7,799 nt of DNA, taken from contig JAOUFP010000119.1 in NCBI GenBank assembly GCA_029858145.1, positions 1-7,799 of the forward strand. The letters run 5' to 3'. This stretch comes from Nitrospirota bacterium. GTDB taxonomy: Bacteria > Nitrospirota > Thermodesulfovibrionia > Thermodesulfovibrionales > UBA6898. The notes under the pieces are model-generated. The model saw nothing but the letters and a program-made list of their open reading frames with translations, was not told the origin of the DNA and ran no database searches. The translations under genes were made by a program, and so were the position numbers. Shown here in pieces: positions 1-5,751 of the stretch (position 1 is the first letter of the stretch; each line of letters starts with the position of its first letter).

Positions 1-192
1 GCTCATGGAACTGTGTTCGCTTTCCACCAGAATAGACTCTGTAGATACCTTGCCGTTGGAGATAAAAGATGCGAATCTCTGCATCATGTCTGTTTGCGGA
101 GTAATCGGATAAATCCCGCAGACATCCGGGTTTACCTGGCGGAGCGCATTGGCACACGCTTCATTTCCTGTAACTGCAACAACCTTAGCCAT
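1..192 (-). CDS. porA: 2-oxoacid:ferredoxin oxidoreductase (probably pyruvate), alpha subunit, N-terminal part; runs off the left edge
   Basis: Partial gene: only the first 64 codons are inside the window, reading without a stop to base 1. The protein begins MAKVVAVTGNEACANALRQV and contains YPITPQT at residues 28-34, the signature of the pyrimidine-binding domain of PFOR-type alpha subunits. T31 corresponds to the substrate-contacting threonine of that loop in characterised PFORs. The later VESEHSSMS (residues 56-64) also fits the family. With gamma, delta and beta it would oxidise pyruvate (or another 2-oxoacid) with CoA to acyl-CoA, CO2 and reduced ferredoxin in the cytoplasm. The ATG at 192-190 directly follows the porD stop (zero spacing), with GAGGAGG at 207-201 as ribosome binding site inside porD. 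Substrate specificity cannot be read from this fragment; pyruvate is the default guess. Confidence 0.88.
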   Translation of the reverse strand, partial: MAKVVAVTGNEACANALRQVNPDVCGIYPITPQTDMMQRFASFISNGKVSTESILVESEHSSMS

Positions 193-486
193 CTATTTGC
201 CCTCCTCTACCATTTCAATCGCTTTTTTCCCTTTTTTGCCGGGGCATTCAAGTGCGCATATGCCGCATCCCTTGCAGTAATCGTAATCAAATTCCCCTCT
301 TTTTCCGTCTTTTACCTTTATTGACATATCCGGGCAGAAAATCCAGCATTTAAGACATTGAATACAGTTTTCCTCAATCCATACCGGCCTGAAGGCCCTC
401 CAGGAACCTGTTTTAAATTTCGCTGCGCTTCCTCCTTCGAGGACAACAGAGCCCGGGGGCAGATCTTTCCATCCCTTTGGTTTCAT
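193..486 (-). CDS. porD: 2-oxoacid:ferredoxin oxidoreductase delta subunit, 2x[4Fe-4S] ferredoxin
   Basis: A 97-residue ferredoxin-like subunit that passes electrons from the catalytic subunits to external ferredoxin. Two classic CxxCxxCxxxCP motifs are visible: C41, C44, C47, C51 (CIQCLKCWIFCP) and C71, C74, C77, C81 (CKGCGICALECP). Each should contribute to one of two [4Fe-4S] clusters. The roughly 40-residue N-terminal extension (MKPKGWKDLPPGSVVLEGGS, then a segment ending in RPVWIEENC) is typical of PorD and separates it from free bacterial ferredoxins. The ATG at 486-484 overlaps the porG stop in an ATGA arrangement. A strong GAGGAGGT ribosome binding site lies at 503-496, nine bases upstream. 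The gene order gamma-delta-alpha matches four-subunit PFOR operons. Whether the substrate is pyruvate or a branched-chain 2-oxoacid is not decided by this subunit. Confidence 0.93.
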   Translation of the reverse strand: MKPKGWKDLPPGSVVLEGGSAAKFKTGSWRAFRPVWIEENCIQCLKCWIFCPDMSIKVKDGKRGEFDYDYCKGCGICALECPGKKGKKAIEMVEEGK

Positions 487-1058
487 CCTTCTTTTACCTC
501 CTCGTATCCTCTTTTTGTCGCCTCAAGATTCCCGTCTATGATCTTCTGGGAGAATTTCTTGCCGAAACTCTTCCTGACATCCTCCAGCAGATGCTCCAGG
601 GTGATGAGTCCGGTAATCCTGCAAATTGCACCGAGCATCGGCGCATTCGGCAGCGCTCTGCCGAAGCAATCAAGAGCAATTTTCGTTGCGTCTACCGAAA
701 AGACTTTCTGTCCCGGACCGGCTTTCAGCTTTTCCCTGATTTCCTTTGGATCCTTTGAGGTATTGACAATAAAGATGGTGTCGTCTTTTGCTCCTTCAGC
801 AGTGTTTATGCTGTCAAGCAGTGTTGCGTCGGCCACCGCGACAATATTCGGCTCCAGAACAGGGCAGTGCATCCTCAGTTCTTTTGAGCTTATCCTGTTG
901 TATGCCCGTAACGGTGCGCCGGCTCTTTCCGGTCCGTATTCGGGAAACGCCTGCACGTGCCTCCCGCCGCTCAGGCATGCGTCTGCAAGCACTTTCGCGG
1001 CTGTTACCGTCCCCTGGCCGCCCCTACCATGCCATCTGATTTCAACTGTTTCAGTCAT
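483..1058 (-). CDS. porG: 2-oxoacid:ferredoxin oxidoreductase gamma subunit
   Basis: A 191-residue protein with the diagnostic gamma-subunit features: RWHGRGGQG at residues 8-16 near the N-terminus, FPEYGPERAGAP at 38-49 (the CoA-side loop of the family), and PNAPMLGAI at 137-145. It is the first gene of the leftward operon. It carries a GGGAGG ribosome binding site at 1069-1064, five bases before the ATG at 1058-1056, so this start is well supported. Its stop overlaps the porD start by four bases, which implies translational coupling of the subunits. A candidate promoter lies about 30-60 bases upstream. Length fits the family (about 180-190 residues). No broken or missing motif is seen. Confidence 0.94.
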   Translation of the reverse strand: MTETVEIRWHGRGGQGTVTAAKVLADACLSGGRHVQAFPEYGPERAGAPLRAYNRISSKELRMHCPVLEPNIVAVADATLLDSINTAEGAKDDTIFIVNTSKDPKEIREKLKAGPGQKVFSVDATKIALDCFGRALPNAPMLGAICRITGLITLEHLLEDVRKSFGKKFSQKIIDGNLEATKRGYEEVKEG

Positions 1059-1063
1059 ATTTT

Positions 1064-1069
1064 CCTCCC
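1064..1069 (-). promoter_or_regulatory. Ribosome binding site of porG
   Basis: Read on the minus strand this is GGGAGG, five bases before the ATG at 1058. It fixes the porG start and contrasts with the divergently transcribed yicC, which has no such site. Confidence 0.75.
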
Positions 1070-1087
1070 GAAATGAATTGAACTAAC

Positions 1088-1117
1088 ATTTTAGTGGATT
1101 AAGCGCTGATTTTTCAA
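1088..1117 (-). promoter_or_regulatory. Candidate sigma-70 promoter for the porGDA operon
   Basis: On the minus strand TTGAAA (1117-1112) and TAAAAT (1093-1088) are separated by 18 bases. Each matches the sigma-70 consensus at five of six positions. The predicted start point near base 1081 gives a leader of about 22 bases, enough to include the porG ribosome binding site. This is prediction from sequence only; the AT-rich background raises the chance of a false match. Confidence 0.45.
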
Positions 1118-1150
1118 TAAATGACATATTTGTTTAATTTATAGATATAT

Positions 1151-1179
1151 TTGACTAAAAACAGACACTGTTTTATATT
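1151..1179 (+). promoter_or_regulatory. Candidate sigma-70 promoter for the yicC operon, abutting the start codon
   Basis: TTGACT (1151-1156), a 17-base spacer, then TATATT (1174-1179): five of six matches in each hexamer and optimal spacing. The expected transcription start would be near base 1186, only about three bases before the yicC ATG at 1189. Transcripts would therefore be leaderless or nearly so. That fits the absence of any Shine-Dalgarno sequence before yicC. Confidence 0.55.
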
Positions 1180-1188
1180 TATTGCACC

Positions 1189-2040
1189 ATGGTACAGAGC
1201 ATGACAGGATTCGGCAGCGCGGAGAAAAACGGCTGCAAGGTCGAAATCAGATCGTTAAACAGCCGGTTTCTTGATATTTATATAAAGGCGCCCTCTTTTC
1301 TCAACCAGTATGAAATGGCGTTCAGGAATCTCCTGAAAGGGCGTTTCGCGCGCGGCAAGTTTGATGTCCTGATCTCCCTTTCAGAGAATGTATCGGCTGA
1401 CTTCAAGGTGAATACCGGGATCGCCGGGAGATTACTCGCGTCATTCAGGAGGCTGCAGGAAGAGCTGTCCCTTCCCGGTGATCTCGATATCAATATGATA
1501 GCCGGCTTTCATTCCATGTATCTGGAGACGGACGTTGTCTATGACGCGGATACCGTGCACGAAGTTTTCAGGCAGGCAATGGACAGTCTGGAGGAGATGC
1601 GCAGAAAGGAAGGCGCCAGCCTTGCGGAAGAACTTTCGCGGCTTGTGGATTCTCTGGCCGGCATGAATGACGGGATCAGGAATGAAGTGAAAGGCGACGT
1701 GATAACCGCGATCAGGGATAAATTCAATGAAAAACTTCAGGCGCTTCTCAATGAGAAAGATTTTGACGGCAACAGAATTCTCCAGGAGGCAGCTCTTATG
1801 GCCATCAAGCTTGATATTTCCGAAGAGCTCGCCAGGGTGGACAGCCACATAAGGCAGTTCAGGGAAATACTGGGCAGCCATGATATAATAGGAAGAAAAC
1901 TCGATTTTATCGTGCAGGAATTAAACAGGGAAATTAATACGATAACGTCAAAGTCCATCGATTACGGCATCACCAGCCTGACGGTTGAAATGAAGGCTGT
2001 GGCCGAAAAGATGAAGGAACAGGTTCAGAATATTCAGTAG
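1189..2040 (+). CDS. yicC: YicC family endoribonuclease
   Basis: A 283-residue member of the YicC/YloC family (usually about 285-295 residues). The N-terminus MVQSMTGFGSAEKNG is the family signature, typically M-x-x-SMTGFG, which supports the ATG at 1189. The C-terminal DUF1732 region ends with EELARVDSHIRQF (residues 208-220), GRKLDFIVQELNREINT (around 230-248) and a terminal KMKEQVQNIQ, all highly conserved. Characterised family members are RNases involved in small-RNA turnover. The cellular targets here are unknown. It is the first gene of the rightward operon yicC-remA-gmk-rpoZ-coaBC. No ribosome binding site precedes the ATG: the upstream bases are the AT-rich -10 region of a strong candidate promoter. 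No truncation or frameshift is seen. Confidence 0.94.
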   Translation: MVQSMTGFGSAEKNGCKVEIRSLNSRFLDIYIKAPSFLNQYEMAFRNLLKGRFARGKFDVLISLSENVSADFKVNTGIAGRLLASFRRLQEELSLPGDLDINMIAGFHSMYLETDVVYDADTVHEVFRQAMDSLEEMRRKEGASLAEELSRLVDSLAGMNDGIRNEVKGDVITAIRDKFNEKLQALLNEKDFDGNRILQEAALMAIKLDISEELARVDSHIRQFREILGSHDIIGRKLDFIVQELNREINTITSKSIDYGITSLTVEMKAVAEKMKEQVQNIQ

Positions 2041-2093
2041 GAAAATCCTGCCGGGAATCAATTCCGCTGTTTTTCATTAAATGGTCCGGCATT

Positions 2094-2100
2094 GAGGTGA
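2094..2100 (+). promoter_or_regulatory. Ribosome binding site that places the remA start at 2103
   Basis: GAGGTGA is a seven-base match to the complement of the 16S rRNA 3' end. Its GAGG core lies five bases before the ATG at 2103. It overlaps the alternative GTG at 2097, which therefore cannot be the start it serves. Confidence 0.7.
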
Positions 2101-2102
2101 AG

Positions 2103-2384
2103 ATGAAAAAAAATGATGCAAGTCCCATTCTGGTAAATATAGGCTTTGGAAATGTAGTTGCTTCTTCCAAGGTTGTCGCAATTGTGACTCCCGGGTCGGC
2201 ACCCATTAAAAGGATCCGTGAAGAGGCGAAAAAAGCGGGAAAGCTCGTTGACGCGACTCAGGGAAGGCGCACGAGATCAATCATAATAACTGACAGCAAC
2301 CATATTATCCTTTCCGCCCTGCAGGCGGAAACGATTACGCAGAGATTTCTGGAAGGGAAGGGTCCGGTTGGAGAAGAGGAGTAA
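2103..2384 (+). CDS. remA: RemA/DUF370 family regulatory protein
   Basis: A 93-residue DUF370 protein. Conserved blocks are LVNIGFGNVV near residues 8-17, a central SAPIKRIREEAKKAGKLVDA, and GRRTRSIIITDSNHIILSAL, all very close to Bacillus RemA. In Bacillus it is a DNA-binding activator of biofilm-matrix and osmoprotection genes that forms ring-like oligomers. Whether it does this here is unknown, because the family occurs in many phyla without a known target. The reading frame is open from a GTG at 2097, but the ribosome binding site overlaps that codon, so the ATG at 2103 is preferred. Its end overlaps the start of gmk by 17 bases. The position between yicC and gmk is the classic one for this family and is itself good support. 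Confidence 0.9.
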   Translation: MKKNDASPILVNIGFGNVVASSKVVAIVTPGSAPIKRIREEAKKAGKLVDATQGRRTRSIIITDSNHIILSALQAETITQRFLEGKGPVGEEE

Positions 2385-2976
2385 GGGAAGCATATTTATC
2401 GTTTCGGCGCCGTCAGGGGCGGGGAAGACCACCTTGTGCAAGAAGATCGTCAGGATGGTGGATAATATAAGGCCATCAATATCCTTTACTACAAGACAGC
2501 CGAGGGCAGGCGAGATACCCGGTGAAGATTATTATTTTGTCAGCGAAGACGAATTCAGGTCCATGATCGGCAGGGGGGATTTTATCGAATGGGCACAGGT
2601 GCACGGCAACCTTTACGGGACCTCCAGACGGAAGCTTGAAGAACTCATCGATGCCGGGTATGATATGCTCCTCGACATCGACACTCAGGGCGCGCGGCAG
2701 ATCAGGCAAGCCTTCAGCAACGCCGTATATATCTTCATTCTGCCGCCTTCCATGACTGAATTGAAGCACCGGCTCGAAAGACGCATGAGCAATTCTGTTG
2801 AGGACATGAACAGGCGGATGCTGCGCGCGGTTGATGAAATTAAGGAATATAAAATGTATGATTATGTTATAGTTAATGATATGATTGAAGCTTCGCTGAA
2901 GAAGCTTGAGGCGGTCATAATCGCTGAAAGGCTCAGGAGCAGTAAAATAAGTTCGCAATGGATTGAGAATATTTAA
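2368..2976 (+). CDS. gmk: Guanylate kinase
   Basis: A 202-residue enzyme that phosphorylates GMP to GDP with ATP. The P-loop is APSGAGKT (residues 14-21). The GMP-binding segment is SFTTRQPRAGE (39-49) followed by GEDYYFV (52-58), and LLDIDTQGA is at 101-109. The lid segment RLERRMSNS (135-143) departs from the usual R-G-(T/Q)-D-S pattern but keeps the arginines. The start is a TTG at 2368 inside the last codons of remA (17-base overlap), with a purine-rich GGAAGGGAAGGG stretch upstream (2351-2362). No ATG or GTG lies close to the expected N-terminus, and the next plausible start would cut into the P-loop region, so TTG is the reasonable choice. Length and family fit are normal. GMP recycling beside the omega-subunit gene is a common bacterial arrangement. 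Confidence 0.96.
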   Translation: MEKRSKGSIFIVSAPSGAGKTTLCKKIVRMVDNIRPSISFTTRQPRAGEIPGEDYYFVSEDEFRSMIGRGDFIEWAQVHGNLYGTSRRKLEELIDAGYDMLLDIDTQGARQIRQAFSNAVYIFILPPSMTELKHRLERRMSNSVEDMNRRMLRAVDEIKEYKMYDYVIVNDMIEASLKKLEAVIIAERLRSSKISSQWIENI

Positions 2977-2977
2977 T

Positions 2978-2984
2978 GGAGGTG
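2978..2984 (+). promoter_or_regulatory. Ribosome binding site that places the rpoZ start at 2990
   Basis: GGAGGTG lies five bases before the ATG at 2990. The same frame is open from a TTG at 2963, but that codon is inside gmk and upstream of this strong site, so it is not the start. Confidence 0.8.
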
Positions 2985-2989
2985 GAAGC

Positions 2990-3397
2990 ATGGATATCAT
3001 TTCTCTCCCTGTAGAGTATGATCATAAGAAGATTGACGGAAAGTTCAGGCTCGTGGCGATTGCCAGTCAGCGGGCAAAGGAACTTTCCCTGGGTGCAAAA
3101 CCGAAAGTGTCGACCAAGTCAAAGAAAGTAACGACAATAGCCATCGAAGAAACGATCGAGAACAAGCTGGACTTCGTTACCGGAGAAGAAGCGGTTATCG
3201 CCAGAGAAAAGGCGGGTAAATTTGACTACAGGAAACAGATCGAGGAAAGCAGGAAAATAGCAGCTGGTGAGGACCTCACCGAACTCGAAAAAGATCTGAA
3301 GGTTTATCTGCATGAGAAAGGCGCCTACGACAAGAAAGCTTTCGAAGAACTCTTCACTGATAAAAAAGGAGAAGATACTGGGGAAGCTGAAGAATAA
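2990..3397 (+). CDS. rpoZ: DNA-directed RNA polymerase omega subunit
   Basis: A 135-residue omega subunit, which helps fold and assemble beta' in RNA polymerase. The core is FRLVAIASQRAKEL (residues 19-32) followed by KKVTTIAIEETIENKL (45-60), matching the conserved RLV-x-x-A-x-x-RA and K-x-x-x-x-A-x-E-E pattern. It is longer than E. coli omega (91 residues). The extra 70 or so residues are charged, probably helical, and end in a Glu/Asp-rich tail. In the Gmk-RpoZ-CoaBC order the gene sits where expected. The start at 2990 rests on the ribosome binding site and on the family N-terminus; it lies 13 bases after the gmk stop. Its last 20-86 bases are shared with coaBC, depending on where coaBC begins. 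Confidence 0.9.
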   Translation: MDIISLPVEYDHKKIDGKFRLVAIASQRAKELSLGAKPKVSTKSKKVTTIAIEETIENKLDFVTGEEAVIAREKAGKFDYRKQIEESRKIAAGEDLTELEKDLKVYLHEKGAYDKKAFEELFTDKKGEDTGEAEE

Positions 3398-4559
3398 ATC
3401 CGTACTTCTCGGTGTTTGCGGAGGAGTAGCCGCCTACAAAACGGTCGAGTTTGTCAGAAGATTAACGGACGAGGGAGCCTCGGTGTCAGTGATCATGACC
3501 GGGGCCGCAGGACAATTCATAACGCCTCTTTCTCTGGAGGTCGCATCTCGCAATAAGGTGTACACCTCTCTATTTGATGCTCCCATGGCACATATTGATC
3601 TGCCCGCAAAGGCGGATGTCATGGTGATAGCGCCTGCTACCGCGAATATCATAGCAAAGTTTGCCAATGGCATAGCCGACGACCTTCTGAGCACCTGCCT
3701 GCTTTCGTATCAGGGAAGCGTCGTCATCGCGCCTTCGATGAACTGGAAAATGTATGAAAACAAGGTTCTGCAGGAGAATCTTGGGAAGATAAGGGCCCGC
3801 GGTGTTCTGCAGGTGGGACCTGAGAAGGGTCCCCTCGCGTGCGGTGAAGAAGGGCCGGGCAGGCTGTCGGAGACAGCGGATATCGTAGAGGCTGTCAGGA
3901 TGGCAGTGACCAAAAAAGACCTGAGCGGCAAGAAAATCCTCGTGACTGCAGGGCCGACAAGGGAATATATAGACCCGGTAAGATTCATATCAAACAGGTC
4001 CTCAGGCAAGATGGGGTATGCACTGGCAATGGCCGCAAGAGACAGAGGGGCTGAGGTTACCCTTGTCAGCGGACCCTCGTCGCTGAAAACGCCGCTCGGG
4101 GTCAGATTCGTCAGCGTCGAAACGTCGGAAGAGATGCTCGATGCTGTCACCAGCGAGACAGGAGACGATACGACGCTTCTGATAATGGCGGCAGCGGTAG
4201 CTGATTTTAAACCAGGGGAAAGAGCGTCAGCCAAGCTGGAAAAAAGTGAAAACGTAAGCGTAACGTTGCATAAAGCTGATGATATCATTTCACATATAAC
4301 GGGCAGGAGCAACCGGCCGTTTGTTATCGGATTTGCCGCTGAAACAGGGAATAATGTGGACCGTGCCGAAAAAAAGATGCAGAAAAAGAATATGGACATG
4401 ATTGTATTTAACGATGTCTCCGAGCCGGGGGCCGGGTTTGAAGTGGATACGAACAGGGTTGTGATTATCGACAGGAAGGGCAGGACAGCAACGGAGCTTC
4501 TCAGCAAGGATTCTGTCGCGGATATGGTCCTGGACCGCTTTCTCGAAAACTCACCTTGA
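3312..4559 (+). CDS. coaBC: Bifunctional phosphopantothenoylcysteine decarboxylase / phosphopantothenate-cysteine ligase
   Basis: Coenzyme A biosynthesis: the C-terminal CoaB domain couples 4'-phosphopantothenate to cysteine, and the N-terminal flavoprotein CoaC domain decarboxylates the product. In the 415-residue reading from ATG 3312, CoaC shows GGVAAYKT (37-44), the catalytic His in MAHID (H94), PSMNWKM (141-147, N144) and the active-site Cys in PLACGEEGPGRL (C177). CoaB shows VTAGPTREYIDPVRFISNRS (211-230), SSGKMGY and AAAVADFKP (293-301). Relative to E. coli H75, N125 and C158 (numbers recalled) the offset is a constant 19. The first 20-22 residues are therefore extra, and the true start may be CTG 3378 (or ATA 3375) behind AAGGAG at 3366-3371. 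Coordinates given use the only canonical start, which overlaps rpoZ by 86 bases. The identity is secure; the start is not. Confidence 0.95.
   Translation: MRKAPTTRKLSKNSSLIKKEKILGKLKNKSVLLGVCGGVAAYKTVEFVRRLTDEGASVSVIMTGAAGQFITPLSLEVASRNKVYTSLFDAPMAHIDLPAKADVMVIAPATANIIAKFANGIADDLLSTCLLSYQGSVVIAPSMNWKMYENKVLQENLGKIRARGVLQVGPEKGPLACGEEGPGRLSETADIVEAVRMAVTKKDLSGKKILVTAGPTREYIDPVRFISNRSSGKMGYALAMAARDRGAEVTLVSGPSSLKTPLGVRFVSVETSEEMLDAVTSETGDDTTLLIMAAAVADFKPGERASAKLEKSENVSVTLHKADDIISHITGRSNRPFVIGFAAETGNNVDRAEKKMQKKNMDMIVFNDVSEPGAGFEVDTNRVVIIDRKGRTATELLSKDSVADMVLDRFLENSP
3366..3371 (+). promoter_or_regulatory. Possible ribosome binding site for a non-canonical coaBC start
   Basis: AAGGAG lies inside the end of rpoZ, six bases before CTG 3378 and three before ATA 3375. 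This matches where the family N-terminus should begin. It could be chance, since Lys/Glu-rich codons easily make this string. Confidence 0.4.
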
Positions 4560-4596
4560 CTTTCATTATGATTTTAGAGGAAAATTTTAAAAAGCC

Positions 4597-5751
4597 ATGT
4601 CATTAAAAGATATTGAAAAACTCAGGGAAAAAGTAGAGAAAGATCCCAATTCCAAACTTTTTGTGCCGCTTGCGGAAGAGTACAGGAAGGAAGGAATGCT
4701 CGATGAGGCGATAGATATTCTGCAAAAAGGCCTGGAGAGACAGCCGTCGTATATGAGCGCGAGGGTATCTCTCGGTAAAATCTATCTCGAGAAGGGAAAG
4801 CCGGATGAGGCCCGCTCCGAGTTTGAGCATGTGATAGAGGCGATACCCGACAACCTCTATGCCCACAAAAAACTGTCAGAGATTTACAGGGATACAGGGA
4901 AAAGGGATCTTGCGTTAAAGACCTTCAGAACAGTCCTGAAGCTTAATCCGATGGATGAGGAGACCTTGAATAATCTGAGGGAACTTGAAGGGGCATCCGT
5001 GGAGCTGCCTGCTGAGGACCTGAAGGGGACAGACACTCAAGTTTCTGAAGAAGCCGCGGCAGTAGAAGAAGAAAGTCCTTTTGGAGAAATCAATTTAGAA
5101 CAGGCATTCACCACTGAACAGAAAGAGCCTGCGCAATCTGATGAAGAAATCGATTCTTTTAAGGAATCGCTTTTTGGACTGAGAGGCGGGACAGAAGAAG
5201 AAATCCCTGAAGATATGCCCGTCATCGAAGAAGAAGTCGCGGAAGTTGAAGAGGCTCCTGCTGCGGCAGCGGAAGAATGGTCCTTTGGTGAAGCGGAGAG
5301 CGCGTTGGGCATCGGGGCTGCTGAAGAGGAAGTCGCGGAAGTTGAAGAGGCTCCTGCTGAGGCAGCGGAAGAATGGTCCTTTGGCGAAGCGGAGAGCGCG
5401 TTGGGCATCGGGGCTGCTGAAGAGGGAATGGAAAAAGCGGCAGCAGTATCAGAAGAAATAGTGAGTGCTAAAGTGCCGGCTGAACCTGCTTCAGAAAGTC
5501 CGGAGGGTAAAAGGGAACTTTTGCAGGCTGCTGACAGATATATCGCGGAAGGAAACTATATCAGGGCGATAGAGACATATCAAAAGATGCTCTCCTCTGC
5601 TCCTGACGACAAGAGCATCCTCCAGCGTGTTGAGGAGTTAAGGGCTCTGCTTAAACTTATGGGCAAGGATAAAGAGGTTCTGATATCAAAATTGAACGCG
5701 TTTCTGAACGCTGTAAGAAAGAGGGGCGATGAGTTTTTTAGATGTTCTTAA
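4597..5751 (+). CDS. TPR-repeat protein with an acidic repeat-containing linker
   Basis: A 384-residue protein of unknown specific role; no signal peptide or membrane segment, so probably a cytoplasmic scaffold. Residues about 21-121 form three TPR units (LFVPLAEEYRKEGMLDEAID and two following 34-residue copies ending PDN and NPMD). Residues about 132-305 are a low-complexity Glu/Ala-rich, probably disordered linker. It contains two 32-residue repeats (213-244 and 245-276), each with EEWSFGEAESALGIG, and an earlier related SPFGEINLEQAF (160-171). A last TPR-like unit follows (307-340, with YIAEGNYIRAIETYQKML), then a helical tail. The start is ATG 4597. An in-frame stop at 4588 excludes anything upstream. 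The nearest Shine-Dalgarno-like GAGG is 16 bases away, so initiation may be weak. The end overlaps the Roadblock gene by 23 bases, suggesting the two products work together. Confidence 0.82.
   Translation: MSLKDIEKLREKVEKDPNSKLFVPLAEEYRKEGMLDEAIDILQKGLERQPSYMSARVSLGKIYLEKGKPDEARSEFEHVIEAIPDNLYAHKKLSEIYRDTGKRDLALKTFRTVLKLNPMDEETLNNLRELEGASVELPAEDLKGTDTQVSEEAAAVEEESPFGEINLEQAFTTEQKEPAQSDEEIDSFKESLFGLRGGTEEEIPEDMPVIEEEVAEVEEAPAAAAEEWSFGEAESALGIGAAEEEVAEVEEAPAEAAEEWSFGEAESALGIGAAEEGMEKAAAVSEEIVSAKVPAEPASESPEGKRELLQAADRYIAEGNYIRAIETYQKMLSSAPDDKSILQRVEELRALLKLMGKDKEVLISKLNAFLNAVRKRGDEFFRCS
5233..5424 (+). repeat. Two-copy 96-bp in-frame tandem repeat in the TPR-protein gene
   Basis: Copies at 5233-5328 and 5329-5424 differ at only two of 96 bases. 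One is C5264 versus A5360, changing Ala223 to Glu255; the other is T5289 versus C5385, a silent Gly codon change. The unit is exactly 32 codons, so the frame is kept. The near-identity indicates a recent duplication or ongoing homogenisation. A more diverged relative of the unit's FGE core appears upstream near 5074-5109. Confidence 0.95.

Noticed and set aside
358..1086. Long open frame on the plus strand (242 codons) opposite porG/porD
   Set aside because: It is the antisense shadow of genes with clear PorG and PorD motifs; its translation is Ser/Phe/Pro-rich and matches no family I recognise.
1186..1193. Palindrome ACCATGGT over the yicC start codon as a possible operator
   Set aside because: Only eight bases, not extended by flanks; expected by chance.
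2054..2075. Hairpin GGAA-TCAA-TTCC followed by a run of T between yicC and remA, terminator-like
   Set aside because: The stem is only four to five base pairs with a G-G mismatch outside and AT pairs inside, and the T-run is interrupted from the stem by GCTG; too weak to call a terminator.
3710..4507. 265-codon open frame on the minus strand inside coaBC
   Set aside because: Antisense shadow of a gene with all CoaBC motifs intact; the Ser/Leu/Thr-rich translation is typical of shadow frames.
4556..4572. TTGACT and TATGAT boxes before the TPR gene, looking like a promoter
   Set aside because: The boxes are only five bases apart, and at proper spacing no acceptable -35 box partners TATGAT.
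5037..5408. 123-codon Ser/Ala-rich minus-strand frame containing a repeat
   Set aside because: The repeat is simply the complement of the 96-bp duplication in the TPR gene; no ribosome binding site or family match.
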